Below are positions 26,701 to 39,671 of a DNA stretch of 58,687 nt, piece by piece. The stretch comes from CAZRWD01 sp964603785 (lineage in GTDB: Bacteria; Fermentibacterota; Fermentibacteria; Fermentibacterales; Fermentibacteraceae), in assembly GCA_964603785.1 (NCBI GenBank), contig CAZRWD010000013.1, forward strand, positions 1 to 58,687, in the 5' to 3' direction. The notes below the pieces were generated by a model, which was not told the origin of the DNA, did no database searches, and worked only from the letters and a program-made list of their open reading frames with translations. Both the position numbers and the translations under genes were made by a program. Numbering within the stretch: position 1 is the first letter of the stretch; each line of letters begins with the position of its first letter.

Positions 26701-27546
26701 GCCAGGCTCGTCCTCCGCAGGTCCTCCACCGTTCTCGACCGCATGCAGAAGGAGTACGAGATCGAGGTCGACAAGCTGAACCGCGGCGACGACCTGCAGC
26801 CCGGAACCCTGAAGCTGGTGAAGGTTCTCATAGCCAGCCGCAGGAAGCTCCAGGTGGGCGACAAGATGGCCGGGAGGCACGGCAACAAGGGCGTGGTGAG
26901 CATCATCGTCCCGGAGGAGGACATGCCCTACATGCCCGACGGCACGCCCGTCGACATCTGCATCAATCCCCTGGGCGTCCCGTCGAGGATGAACGTCGGC
27001 CAGATCATGGAGACCAACCTCGGGCTGGCCGCCAGGAAGCTCGGCTTCGAAGCCGTCACCCCCGTGTTCGACTCCGCCACCAACGACGACATCAGGAAGG
27101 CCCTGCGCGAGGCGGGCCAGTCGGAGGACGGCAAGACGGTCCTCTATGACGGCAGGTCCGGCGAGCCCATGGACCAGCCGGTCACCGTTGGCGTCATGTA
27201 CATGATGAAGCTCGCCCACCAGGTGGAGGACAAGATGCACGCCCGCTCCACCGGCCCCTATGCGATGGTGACGCAGCAGCCGCTGGGCGGCAAGGCCCAG
27301 AAGGGCGGGCAGAGGCTCGGCGAGATGGAGGTCTGGGCCCTCGAGGCCTATGGGGCCGCGCACACGCTGAGGGAGATGCTGACCATCAAGTCCGACGACG
27401 CCGAGGGAAGGTCGCGGGCGTACAGCGCGATCGTCAACGACGAGAACATCCCCGACCCCGGGGTGCCCGAGTCCTTCAACGTGCTCCTCAACGAGATGAG
27501 GAGTCTCGCCCTGGATGTGGAACTCGTGACCGAGGAGGAGAAGTAG
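23743..27546 (+). CDS. rpoB: RNA polymerase beta subunit
   Basis: A 1267-aa beta subunit. It has the Rif region 'FFGSSQLSQFMEQTNPLAEL', the 'VETPEGPNIGLI' segment, the flap with a coiled-coil insertion, the catalytic-centre stretch 'GDKMAGRHGNKGVVS', and a normal C-terminus for the beta' clamp. In the Rif region E475 replaces the Asp equivalent to E. coli D516, and E494 replaces the Pro equivalent to P535. It starts at GTG 23743; rpoC starts 2 nt after its stop. Length is slightly shorter than E. coli (1342). Confidence 0.98.
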   Translation: MNLKKPVRNYSRAVPAIEMPDLLEIQKKSFEVFLQAEVPPDERIPQGLHKIFLDTFPIESTNKEFSLEYVEYNVGTPRWSIQEALDKHLTFSAPLNAKLRLVFRGTPEEKKVSRIVEQSVFLGELPLMTETGSFIINGAERVIVSQLHRSPGVFFEEKTVQRGRRVCSARVIPQRGSWLDLMLDTNDVIFANIDKRPKRIPITMLLRSLGLATDSDILSRFYPRVERDLEQALKNRSRAVDLTLKSFAEDIVDPGTGEILARCDEPVETVEKIEALVAKGIRKASFLEMRSEKTDFDGIRKTLAKEESSLGSGLEKNEDNATLWIYEALRGTEAPSLDHARSYLRSMFFDSKRYSLSEVGRYKLNERLNIDTSMDRLTLSVEDLVAIVDNLIRLREGKISADDIDHLGNRRVKTVGELLGQEFSKGLSRMARTIRDRMGHQDRDKLTPTELVNSRTLSSVINTFFGSSQLSQFMEQTNPLAELTHKRRTSALGEGGLTRERAGFDVRDVHHTHYGRVCPVETPEGPNIGLITTLAVYASINRFGFLEAPYRRVIKGRVTDEVVYLSADREDRTTIAEANTGVGARGQLQGDLVRARKAGNFPMLPPSEVEYIDVSPQQLVGVSAALIPFLEHDDANRALMGSNMQRQAVPLLYTETPVVGTGLEERAAKDSGALVLARRAGVVTYADSAMIIVRADSDPLDFNRYDMYRLRKFVRTNQDTSINQKPLVIEGETVEAGQPLADGMATRDGRLALGVNAIVALCPWNGYNFEDAIVVSERLIKNDIFTSVHVFELETQFRETKLGPEELTREIPNVGEDAKRNLDADGIIKVGSRVKADDYLVGKVTPKGEQDQSPEERLIRAIFGQKAGDVKDVSLKAPAGMDGVVIDVKVYARRDRSERARRELDEKLRKLADDFDTRRSRLGSERDQVLKDLLRDQKAVDIVDTLTGEVAVPAGRKLTATVLGKLSFMDLDYGRQLVENLEIDDKARLVLRRSSTVLDRMQKEYEIEVDKLNRGDDLQPGTLKLVKVLIASRRKLQVGDKMAGRHGNKGVVSIIVPEEDMPYMPDGTPVDICINPLGVPSRMNVGQIMETNLGLAARKLGFEAVTPVFDSATNDDIRKALREAGQSEDGKTVLYDGRSGEPMDQPVTVGVMYMMKLAHQVEDKMHARSTGPYAMVTQQPLGGKAQKGGQRLGEMEVWALEAYGAAHTLREMLTIKSDDAEGRSRAYSAIVNDENIPDPGVPESFNVLLNEMRSLALDVELVTEEEK

Positions 27547-27548
27547 CG

Positions 27549-32333
<4,785 letters not shown>

Positions 32334-32355
32334 TTTAGCGGCTCTTCGGGTCATC

Positions 32356-32373
32356 CCGCCGGTCTTCCGGCGG
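32356..32373 (+). terminator. hairpin between rpoC and rpsL
   Basis: Stem CCGCCGG/CCGGCGG (7 bp) with loop TCTT, followed directly by the rpsL ribosome site AAAGGAG. With no T-run it is more likely an attenuator or processing signal than a full terminator. Confidence 0.4.
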
Positions 32374-32390
32374 ATCTGAAAGGAGTTGAG

Positions 32391-32762
32391 TTGCCGACTA
32401 TCAATCAGCTCGTCCGACTGGGTCGGACGAAACCGACATCCAAGACCAAGGCGCCGGCCCTGACGGGCTGTCCGCAGAAGAAGGGCATCTGCACCAGGGT
32501 GTACACCTCCACCCCCAAGAAGCCCAACTCCGCCCTGCGCAAGGTCGCCAGGGTGAGGCTGCGCAACGGCTACGAGGTCACCTGCTACATCCCGGGGGAG
32601 GGGCACAACCTCAACGAGCACTCCGTCGTCCTGGTGAGGGGCGGCAGGGTGAAGGACCTCCCCGGTGTCCGATATCACATCATTCGCGGCGTCGAGGACG
32701 CCTCCGGCGTCGAGGGAAGGCGCCAGAGCCGGTCCAAGTACGGCGCCAAGAAACCTTCATAG
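32391..32762 (+). CDS. rpsL: 30S ribosomal protein S12
   Basis: A 123-aa S12 of the decoding centre. Conserved loops 'TPKKPNSALRKVARVRL' and 'GGRVKDLPGVRYH' keep the Lys residues tied to streptomycin sensitivity. It starts at TTG 32391 behind AAAGGAG. The stop codon touches a long hairpin that precedes rpsG. Confidence 0.97.
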   Translation: MPTINQLVRLGRTKPTSKTKAPALTGCPQKKGICTRVYTSTPKKPNSALRKVARVRLRNGYEVTCYIPGEGHNLNEHSVVLVRGGRVKDLPGVRYHIIRGVEDASGVEGRRQSRSKYGAKKPS

Positions 32763-32795
32763 GCCGCTGAGGGGGGCTCAGGCCCCCCCGCGGCC
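32762..32795 (+). promoter_or_regulatory. large hairpin between rpsL and rpsG (possible S7 site)
   Basis: An outer stem GGCCGC/GCGGCC and an inner stem GGGGGGC/GCCCCCC, with a 3-nt and a 1-nt internal loop and a TCAG tip. In E. coli protein S7 represses its operon by binding the rpsL-rpsG spacer. Position and shape fit, but no matching S7 recognition sequence was tested. Confidence 0.4.
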
Positions 32796-32830
32796 TCCAG
32801 GGGAGAGACCCGCTAGGAGGCTGCCAGAGA

Positions 32831-33304
32831 ATGTCCAGGCGTGCGACACCCAAGAGAAGGGATCCGGCTCCCGACCGCAGGTTCGGGAACGCGCTGGTGT
32901 CCAGGTTCATAAACTCCCTCATGATGGAGGGGCGGAAGCCCGCCGCCGAGAAGGTCTTCTACGGCGCGATGGACATCGTGGAGGAGAAGACCGGGCAGGA
33001 GGGCCTCGGCGTCTTCAACCGGGCCATGAACAACGTCCGTCCCGTCCTCAAGGTCAAGTCCAGGAGGGTGGGCGGCTCGACCTACCAGGTTCCCATGGAG
33101 GTGAGACCCGCCGAGCGGGACGCGCTGGCGATCCGCTGGATCATCCAGTACGCGAGGTCCCGCAAGGGCCACTCCTTCGCCGAGAAGCTCGCATCGGAGA
33201 TAATGGACGCAGCGCGGGGCGAGAACGCCGGAAGCGTCAAGAAGAAGGACGACACACACAAGATGGCCGAGGCCAACAAGGCGTTCGCGCACTACCGCTG
33301 GTAG
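32831..33304 (+). CDS. rpsG: 30S ribosomal protein S7
   Basis: A 157-aa S7, the 3' major-domain organiser of 16S rRNA. It begins MSRRATPKRRD and contains 'RFGNALVSRFINSLMMEGRK', 'VKSRRVGGSTYQVP', and 'HKMAEANKAFAHYRW' at the end. ATG 32831 follows AGGAGG. Confidence 0.97.
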   Translation: MSRRATPKRRDPAPDRRFGNALVSRFINSLMMEGRKPAAEKVFYGAMDIVEEKTGQEGLGVFNRAMNNVRPVLKVKSRRVGGSTYQVPMEVRPAERDALAIRWIIQYARSRKGHSFAEKLASEIMDAARGENAGSVKKKDDTHKMAEANKAFAHYRW

Positions 33305-33343
33305 CCTCCAGGACCACGCCCGGAGGCTGCCCCCGGCAGGGCG

Positions 33344-33359
33344 CGGGGCCCGGGCCCCG
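33344..33359. repeat. 16-nt GC palindrome before fusA
   Basis: A perfect 16-nt palindrome (33344-33359) in the 78-nt rpsG-fusA spacer. It can fold into a tight hairpin; any role is unknown. Confidence 0.35.
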
Positions 33360-33382
33360 GGGCGGGCGACCGAGGGCGGCCC

Positions 33383-35455
33383 ATGGGCAGACCTGATCCG
33401 AAACTCATACGCAACATCGGCATCATGGCCCACATCGATGCCGGCAAGACGACGGTGACGGAGAGGATCCTCTTCTACACCGGGCGTCTGCACCGCATGG
33501 GCGACGTCGACTACGGCACGGCCGCGATGGACTGGATGCCCCAGGAGCGCGAGAGGGGCATAACCATCACCGCCGCCGCCACCACCTGCGAGTGGCGCGG
33601 CCACCAGATCAACATCATCGACACCCCCGGACACGTCGACTTCACCGTCGAGGTCGAGAGGTCCCTCAGGGTCCTGGACGGAGCCGTGGCGGTCTTCTGC
33701 GCCGTCGGAGGCGTAGAGCCCCAGTCGGAGACGGTCTGGCACCAGGCGGACAGGTACGGGATACCCCGCATCGCCTTCGTGAACAAGCTGGACAGGCAGG
33801 GCGCCGACTTCCGCAGGACCCTCTGCATGATGCGGCAGAGGCTGGGCGCCAGGCCCCTGCCCGTGATGCTGCCGGTCGGCTCGGGGAGCACCTTCGAGGG
33901 CGTCGTCAGCATCTTGGACAACCTCTTCCTGGAGTTCGACCCCGCCGAGCAGGGCGGGAGGATAGTCACCCATCCCGTTCCCGGGAAGATGGCCGCCGAG
34001 CTGCGCGAGGCAAGGGATGCCGTGTGGGAGGCAGCCGCCGAGCTGGACGACCATGCCGTGGACCGGTACCTGTCGGGAACACTGGAGGCCGGGGAGGTGC
34101 GCGCCCTCCTGAGGAGGGGCACCCTCGAGGGGAGGTTCGTGCCGGTCCTGTGCGGTGCCGCCCTGAGGAACACGGGCATCCAGCCCCTGCTGGACGCGGT
34201 CGTCGACTGGCTGCCGGCCCCGACCGACATGCCCCCCGTCGTCGGCGAGTCTCCCGTCGGTGACGCCGTGACGCGCGCGAGGAACGACGAGGAGCCGTTC
34301 ACCGCCCTGGTGTTCAAGATCCAGAGCGACGACCACCTCGGGAGGCTCGCATTCATGCGCGTCTACTCGGGCCTCGCGGCCGACGGCGACACCGTCCTCA
34401 ACAACAGGACGGGCAGGAGGGAGAGGCTCTCGCGCCTCGTCAGGATGCATGCCGACAAGCGCACGCACCTCGACGAGATAACCGCCGGGGACATAGCCGC
34501 GGTCGGGCTGAGGAACGCCGCCACCGGCGACACCCTCACGGATATGGACAACCCGATGTCGCTGGAGCCCATGAGCTTCCCCGCACCGGTCATCCGCATG
34601 GCAATCGAGCCCGAGAGCACGAGGGACGAGAAGGCCCTCGAGCAGGCCCTGGAGGACCTTACGAGCGAGGATCCCACCCTCGCGACGTGCACCGACGAGG
34701 AGACCGGGCAGCTCCTGGTCATGGGCATGGGTGAGCTTCACCTCGAGATCGTGGTCGACAGGCTCAGGCGCGAGAAGAGGCTCGCCGTCAGGACGGGCAG
34801 GCCGCAGGTGTCCTACCGCGAGGGGATCAGCATCTCCGCCGAGACGGAGGAGACCTTCGAGAGGGAGATACAGGGCAGGCGCCACTTCGGAAGCATACGG
34901 CTCTCGGTCGCGCCGGCCCCCGCGGGGATCGAGGTGAGGAGCCGGGTGGGGCCGGGAGACCGCCCCCCCGCATTCATCCAGGCCGCCAGGATGGGCATAG
35001 AGGGCTCGGTCGGGGCCGGTCCCCTGGCCGGCTTCCCGGTCGACGGACTGATCGTGACCATCCTCTCGCTGGGCATCCACGAGACCGACTCGAGCGAGAT
35101 CGGGTACTCCACCGCCGCGGCCATGGCCCTCCGGGCCGCCCTGCAGGCCGCGGGTCCCGTGCTGCGCGAACCCGTCATGCAGCTGGACATACTCACACCG
35201 CAGGACCACGTCGGGGACATAATCGGGGACATCGGGGCGCGCCGCGGGAGGGTCCTCCACATGGATCCCAGGGGAGAGGCCACGGCCGTGTCCGCAAGGG
35301 TACCCCTTGCCGAGCTTTTTGGCTATACTACCGCCCTGCGCTCCCTGACCCAGGGGCGCGCGGGCTACACAATGCAGCTTCTCGAGTATGCCGAAGTACC
35401 GCCCCAGGCGGCCCAGGCACTCATGCTCCGGATGGGCATAGCGTGTAAACAATAG
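33383..35455 (+). CDS. fusA: translation elongation factor G
   Basis: A 690-aa GTPase that moves tRNA-mRNA through the ribosome. G1 is AHIDAGKT, G2 ERGITIT, G3 DTPGHVD and G4 NKLD. Domain IV ends with 'ETDSSEIGYSTAAAMALRAAL' and domain V with 'PLAELFGYTTALRSLTQGRAGYTM'. Length is normal. No tuf follows it; rpsJ does, after 47 nt. Confidence 0.97.
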   Translation: MGRPDPKLIRNIGIMAHIDAGKTTVTERILFYTGRLHRMGDVDYGTAAMDWMPQERERGITITAAATTCEWRGHQINIIDTPGHVDFTVEVERSLRVLDGAVAVFCAVGGVEPQSETVWHQADRYGIPRIAFVNKLDRQGADFRRTLCMMRQRLGARPLPVMLPVGSGSTFEGVVSILDNLFLEFDPAEQGGRIVTHPVPGKMAAELREARDAVWEAAAELDDHAVDRYLSGTLEAGEVRALLRRGTLEGRFVPVLCGAALRNTGIQPLLDAVVDWLPAPTDMPPVVGESPVGDAVTRARNDEEPFTALVFKIQSDDHLGRLAFMRVYSGLAADGDTVLNNRTGRRERLSRLVRMHADKRTHLDEITAGDIAAVGLRNAATGDTLTDMDNPMSLEPMSFPAPVIRMAIEPESTRDEKALEQALEDLTSEDPTLATCTDEETGQLLVMGMGELHLEIVVDRLRREKRLAVRTGRPQVSYREGISISAETEETFEREIQGRRHFGSIRLSVAPAPAGIEVRSRVGPGDRPPAFIQAARMGIEGSVGAGPLAGFPVDGLIVTILSLGIHETDSSEIGYSTAAAMALRAALQAAGPVLREPVMQLDILTPQDHVGDIIGDIGARRGRVLHMDPRGEATAVSARVPLAELFGYTTALRSLTQGRAGYTMQLLEYAEVPPQAAQALMLRMGIACKQ

Positions 35456-35502
35456 ATGGCGGCGACCCCCGTGTTCCCCGCCGCGGTCACCAGGGAGATG
35501 CA

Positions 35503-35808
35503 GTGAACGGCATGAAACTCAGGATCCGGCTCAGGGCCTACGACCACAGGCTGCTCGACAGGTCGGCCCAGAGCATCGTGCGAGGCGTGAAGCAGACCGG
35601 GGCGAAGGTGGCCGGCCCGATACCCCTTCCCACCAGGCGCACCCTGGTCACCGTGCTCCGCAGCCCGCACATCGACAAGAAGTCCCGTGAGCAGTTCGAG
35701 ATGCGCGTCCATTCCAGGCTCATCGAGATCGAAGATCCCGGCGAGCAGACCACCGAGGTGCTGAGACAGCTCGACGTCCCCGCAGGGGTCGACGTCGAGG
35801 TGAGGTAG
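35503..35808 (+). CDS. rpsJ: 30S ribosomal protein S10
   Basis: A 101-aa S10, also the NusE antitermination partner. Signature 'LRAYDHRLLDRSAQSIV' and 'GPIPLPTRRTLVTVLRSPH' are present. GTG 35503 (5 nt after AGGGAG) is preferred to the in-frame ATG at 35512, which would be too far from the ribosome site. The next gene is 159 nt away, over a structured spacer. Confidence 0.95.
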   Translation: MNGMKLRIRLRAYDHRLLDRSAQSIVRGVKQTGAKVAGPIPLPTRRTLVTVLRSPHIDKKSREQFEMRVHSRLIEIEDPGEQTTEVLRQLDVPAGVDVEVR

Positions 35809-35948
35809 CCGGGAGGCGTCCCGGCCGCCTGCTGACTGGCCCGGCCGGAGCCGGGTCAAGAGCGGAGAGGGCTCGACCGGTCTGAGGCGGAGACCGCCGG
35901 AGCCCGCGCAGAGAAACATCAACGCTTGTCCCACCGCCCGTATGGGAC
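35809..35948 (+). promoter_or_regulatory. structured rpsJ-rplC spacer, four hairpins
   Basis: Four stems in 140 nt: 35809-35824, 35840-35855, 35878-35896 and 35928-35948, each with 6 bp. This is the only long gap in the S10 block, so it may hold a translational control site (L4 controls the S10 operon in E. coli, but upstream of rpsJ). No convincing promoter was found. Confidence 0.35.
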
Positions 35949-35967
35949 TTCAGCGACAGGAGTGCCG

Positions 35968-36600
35968 ATGAGCGGTCTCATGGCTCGCAAGATAGGCATG
36001 ACCCGGCTTTTCCGCGATGACGGGAAAGTCCTGCCTGTCACCGTTCTGGAGGCCCGCCCCTGCCCCGTGGTCCAGGTGAGGACCATCGAGCGGGACGGGT
36101 ACGAAGCCCTCCAGATCGGCTATCGCCAGCAGAAGAAGAGCAGGCTCTCGAAGCCCCGCCTGGGGCATCTCGAGAAGGCCGGGGCGCCCCCCGTATCGAG
36201 GCTACTGGAGATACGGCCCCTCGACGGCCGCGACCTCGGCGCGGGCGATCTGATCGATGTCTCCATCTTCTCCCCCGGCGAGAAGGTCGACGTGACCGGG
36301 GTCTCCAAGGGCAAGGGCTTCCAGGGGGTCGTGAAGCGTCACGGCTTCTCGGGCGGCGACGAGGCCCACGGCTGCAAGTCCAAGCGCGTGCCCGGCTCGA
36401 TCGGGCAGCATACCACCCCTGCCGAGGTGCGCAAGAACAGGGGAATGCCCGGGCGCACCGGCGGGGCCAGGACGACGGTCAAGAACCTCGAGGTGGTAGG
36501 CATAGACCTCGAGAACAACCTCCTGCTCCTCAAGGGAGCCGTTCCCGGTTCGCGGAACGGCTATCTCCTCGTCAGCAAGAAGAGGGGGGGTGGCAGGTAG
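35968..36600 (+). CDS. rplC: 50S ribosomal protein L3
   Basis: A 210-aa L3, one of the first proteins in 50S assembly. 'MSGLMARKIGMTRLFRDDGK' starts the protein, and 'GVSKGKGFQGVVKRHGF' with 'GQHTTPAEVRKNRGMPGR' are the core motifs, including the methylation-region loop. ATG 35968 has CAGGAG about 6 nt upstream; an in-frame ATG at 35926 lacks one. Confidence 0.96.
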   Translation: MSGLMARKIGMTRLFRDDGKVLPVTVLEARPCPVVQVRTIERDGYEALQIGYRQQKKSRLSKPRLGHLEKAGAPPVSRLLEIRPLDGRDLGAGDLIDVSIFSPGEKVDVTGVSKGKGFQGVVKRHGFSGGDEAHGCKSKRVPGSIGQHTTPAEVRKNRGMPGRTGGARTTVKNLEVVGIDLENNLLLLKGAVPGSRNGYLLVSKKRGGGR

Positions 36601-36602
36601 CC

Positions 36603-37226
36603 ATGCCGGAAGCACGCAGATACAACATGAAGGGCGAGGAGGTCGGCACGATCGACCTGCCCGACGAGATCTTCGCCATCGGCGTCTCCACGCACGTCCT
36701 CTGGGAGGTCACGAGGGCCGAGATGCTCAACGCCCGCAGGGGCACCGCCGACACGCAGACCCGCAGCGAGGTCACCTCCTCGGGATCGAAGCCCTGGAGG
36801 CAGAAGCACACGGGGCACGCCAGGGCGGGCAGCTTCCGCTCCCCCATCTGGGTGGGGGGAGGCGTGGCCCACGGACCCCATCCGAGGACCTGGTCGCTCA
36901 AGATCAACCGCAAGGTCCGCCGCAAGGCGATAGCCGGGATCCTCAGCGAGAGGCTGTCCGAGGGCAACCTCAGGCTCCTCGTCGACCTGTCCTCCACGGG
37001 CCGTACCCGCGAGATGGCCGAGATGCTCGACAACCAGGGCTGCGAGGGCAGGAGGACCGTCATCCTGGTCGGTGACGACGACGCCAACGTGCTCCGCGCC
37101 ACGCGGAACATCCCCCGCGCCGTGGCCATGAACGCAAGGAACGTCAGCATCACCACCCTCGTCAACTCGGAGGTCGTGCTCATTTCCGAGAGCGCGGTCG
37201 ACCTCCTGAAGGAGAGGGTCCTCTGA
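36603..37226 (+). CDS. rplD: 50S ribosomal protein L4
   Basis: A 207-aa L4 lining the peptide tunnel. The loop 'RRGTADTQTRSEVTSSGSKPW' and 'QKHTGHARAGSFRSPIWVGGG' are the typical extended loop, and the C-terminal Rossmann-like part is complete. It starts 2 nt after rplC and its stop overlaps the rplW start by 1 nt. Confidence 0.96.
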   Translation: MPEARRYNMKGEEVGTIDLPDEIFAIGVSTHVLWEVTRAEMLNARRGTADTQTRSEVTSSGSKPWRQKHTGHARAGSFRSPIWVGGGVAHGPHPRTWSLKINRKVRRKAIAGILSERLSEGNLRLLVDLSSTGRTREMAEMLDNQGCEGRRTVILVGDDDANVLRATRNIPRAVAMNARNVSITTLVNSEVVLISESAVDLLKERVL

Positions 37227-37513
37227 TGGACGCGAGACATGTGATACTCACGCCACTCGTGACCGAGAAGTCCACCGCCGCCCGCGAGGCGACGAACAGC
37301 TACAGCTTCCGGGTGCCGAGGACCGTCACGAAGCACGACATCGCCAGGGCCGTCGAGGAGATCTTCGGCGTCAGCGTGGTCGGTGTCCATACCATGAACA
37401 TGCAGGGCAAGAAGAAGCGCCTCGGGAGGAACCTCGGACGCAGGTCCTCCTGGAAGAAGGCGATCGTGACCCTTGCCGCCGGCCAGTCGGTCGAGTTCTT
37501 CGAAGGGGTGTAG
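37226..37513 (+). CDS. rplW: 50S ribosomal protein L23
   Basis: A 95-aa L23 at the tunnel exit, docking site of SRP and trigger factor. 'ILTPLVTEKSTAAREATNSYSF' and 'VSVVGVHTMNMQGKKKRLGR' match the family. The start overlaps the rplD stop (TGATG). Confidence 0.96.
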   Translation: MDARHVILTPLVTEKSTAAREATNSYSFRVPRTVTKHDIARAVEEIFGVSVVGVHTMNMQGKKKRLGRNLGRRSSWKKAIVTLAAGQSVEFFEGV

Positions 37514-37516
37514 GCG

Positions 37517-38353
37517 ATGGGAACCAGGAGACTCAAGCCGGTCACCCCGGGGTGCAGGTTCACGATCCTCCCCGATTTCGCCGAGATAACGAGGAGCGAG
37601 GGCGAGAAGTCGCTCATGAAGCCCCTGAAGAAGAAGGCGGGGCGGAACAACCTGGGCAGGGTGACCTGCAGGCACCACGGGGGAGGGCACAAGCGGCGCT
37701 ACCGGATCATCGACTTCAAGCGCAACAAGTTCGACATCGAGGGAACGGTGGCCTCCATCGAGTACGATCCCAACAGGTCCGCCAGGATCGCCCTGGTCGT
37801 CTATCCGGACGGCGAGAAGCGGTACATCCTGGCTCCCGAGGGTCTCACGGTGGGCAGGAAGGTCCTCTCCGGGAGGGACGCCCCCCCGGAGGTGGGCAAT
37901 CATCTGCCGCTCGACCGCATACCTCTCGGGACGATCATCCACAACGTCGAGCTCAGGCCCGGCTACGGCGGGCAGATCGCCAGGAGCGCCGGCGTGGGCG
38001 TGCAGCTCCTCGCCAGGGAGGGCACCCTCGCAACCCTCAGGATGCCGTCCAGGGAGATGCGCATGGTCCCCCTGACCTGCATGGCGACGATCGGCACCAT
38101 AGGCAATCCCGACCACTCGAACACGAGGCTGGGCAAGGCCGGCCGTTCGAGGTGGCTGGGAATCAGGCCCAGCGTCAGGGGAGTCGCCATGAACCCCGTC
38201 GATCACCCGATGGGCGGCGGAGAGGGCAAGTCCAGCGGCGGGAGGCACCCCTGCTCGCCGTGGGGACAGCTGGCCAAGGGCCTCAGGACGAGGAGGCACA
38301 AGCCCTCCGACAAGCTCATTTCCAGGCGCAGACCCACCGGCGGGAGGAGGTAA
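37517..38353 (+). CDS. rplB: 50S ribosomal protein L2
   Basis: A 278-aa L2, near the peptidyl-transferase centre. 'GRNNLGRVTCRHHGGGHKRRYR' and the C-terminal 'MNPVDHPMGGGEGKSSGGRHP' (with the functional His) are intact. It starts 3 nt after rplW. Confidence 0.97.
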   Translation: MGTRRLKPVTPGCRFTILPDFAEITRSEGEKSLMKPLKKKAGRNNLGRVTCRHHGGGHKRRYRIIDFKRNKFDIEGTVASIEYDPNRSARIALVVYPDGEKRYILAPEGLTVGRKVLSGRDAPPEVGNHLPLDRIPLGTIIHNVELRPGYGGQIARSAGVGVQLLAREGTLATLRMPSREMRMVPLTCMATIGTIGNPDHSNTRLGKAGRSRWLGIRPSVRGVAMNPVDHPMGGGEGKSSGGRHPCSPWGQLAKGLRTRRHKPSDKLISRRRPTGGRR

Positions 38354-38356
38354 CCG

Positions 38357-38623
38357 ATGGCACGCTCACTCAAGAAGGGCCCCTTCGTCGACGCCAAGCT
38401 GCTCGAGAAGGTCCTCTCCATGGCGGGCGAGGGCGACAAGAAGGTCATCAGGACCTGGGCCCGCAGATCCACCATCCCGCCCGAGTTCGTGGGACAGACC
38501 TTCGCGGTTCACAATGGGCGCAAGTTCATGCCCGTATACGTGGTGGAGAACATGGTCGGTCACAGGCTGGGCGAGTTCGCCCCCTCCCGTACCTTCCGCG
38601 GCCACCGCGAGAAGAAGAAGTAG
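38357..38623 (+). CDS. rpsS: 30S ribosomal protein S19
   Basis: An 88-aa S19 in the 30S head. It begins MARSLKKGPFVDAKLLEK and contains 'RRSTIPPEFVGQTFAVHNG' and 'MVGHRLGEFAPSRTFRGH'. It starts 3 nt after rplB. Confidence 0.97.
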   Translation: MARSLKKGPFVDAKLLEKVLSMAGEGDKKVIRTWARRSTIPPEFVGQTFAVHNGRKFMPVYVVENMVGHRLGEFAPSRTFRGHREKKK

Positions 38624-38637
38624 GCGGGGAGGCGCAG

Positions 38638-39000
38638 ATGGAAGCATCAGCCAGGTCCAGATTCGTTCATGTGCCCCCCAGGAAGGCCCGTCAGGTGGCC
38701 GACCTGATCCGGGGCAAGACGGTCAACCAGGCCCTCTCGATACTCCTGACGGTCCCCAAGAACGCGTCCAGGGAGATCGAGAAGACACTGGACTCGGCCG
38801 TGGCCAACGCGGTCCACAAGCTCGAGGGCGCCAAGCCCGACATCGACGACCTCAAGGTCACACGGATCGCCATAGACAACGGCCCGATAGTGAAGCGTGT
38901 AAGGCCCAGGGCCAGGGGCAGGGCGAACCGCATAAGGCAGAGGCTCTGCCACATCTCGGTCACCATCGCCACCGCGCCTGACGAGAAGAAGGAGGGCTGA
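38638..39000 (+). CDS. rplV: 50S ribosomal protein L22
   Basis: A 120-aa L22, a tunnel-wall protein. It has 'VPPRKARQVADLIRGKTVNQAL' and the loop 'VKRVRPRARGRANRIRQRLCHI'. ATG 38638 follows GGCGGGGAGGCGC; rpsC starts 1 nt after the stop. Confidence 0.95.
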   Translation: MEASARSRFVHVPPRKARQVADLIRGKTVNQALSILLTVPKNASREIEKTLDSAVANAVHKLEGAKPDIDDLKVTRIAIDNGPIVKRVRPRARGRANRIRQRLCHISVTIATAPDEKKEG

Positions 39001-39001
39001 G

Positions 39002-39658
39002 ATGGGGCAGAAGACCAATCCCATCGGCCTGCGGCTGGGCATAATCCGCAACTGGAACTCGATATGGTACGCGCGCGGCAGGCGCTACCCCGAGTACCTC
39101 GAGGAGGATGCCAGGCTGCGCAAGTACATCATGAAGCGAATGGAGAAGGCCCAGATCTCCAGGATCGAGATCGAGCGGAAGCCCCAGGAGGTCCAGGTGA
39201 CGATCCACACCGCCAGGGCCGGCCTCGTGATCGGATCGAGGGGCAGCACCATCGACGCCCTCACCAGGGAGCTCAAGATCTTCACCGGGAAGACCGTCAG
39301 GACGAAGGTGGAGGAGATCAGGCACCCCGAGAGGGACGCAAGCCTGGTCGCCGACTCCATCGCCCGCCAGGTCGAGGGCAGGGTCTCCATCAGGCGGGCC
39401 ATGAAGCGCGCGCTGTCCGACTCCATGAAGGCCGGGGCCGAAGGCATCAAGGTGACCTGCTCGGGAAGGCTCGGAGGGGCGGAGATGTCCCGCACGAACA
39501 CCTACCACGAGGGCAGGGTGCCCCTGCACACGCTCAGGGCCGACGTGGACTTCGCACGCTCCGTGGCCAGGACCACCTACGGCGTCATCGGCGTCAAGGT
39601 ATGGATCTACAACGGCGAGATCCACGAGTACCCGGGCCAGTCCGGCCCGGCCGACTAG
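39002..39658 (+). CDS. rpsC: 30S ribosomal protein S3
   Basis: A 218-aa S3 forming the mRNA entry channel. 'MGQKTNPIGLRLGIIRNWNS' begins it and the KH domain has 'TARAGLVIGSRGSTIDAL'. The C-terminal domain ends with 'GVIGVKVWIYNGEI'. Length is in the short half of the family. Confidence 0.97.
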   Translation: MGQKTNPIGLRLGIIRNWNSIWYARGRRYPEYLEEDARLRKYIMKRMEKAQISRIEIERKPQEVQVTIHTARAGLVIGSRGSTIDALTRELKIFTGKTVRTKVEEIRHPERDASLVADSIARQVEGRVSIRRAMKRALSDSMKAGAEGIKVTCSGRLGGAEMSRTNTYHEGRVPLHTLRADVDFARSVARTTYGVIGVKVWIYNGEIHEYPGQSGPAD

Positions 39659-39671
39659 CGGGTGGTGCGCC

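Noticed and set aside
23614..27363. Very long open frame antisense to rpoB (about 1249 codons)
   Set aside because: It mirrors the GC-biased codon pattern of rpoB, has no domain and no ribosome site; high GC makes such antisense frames common.
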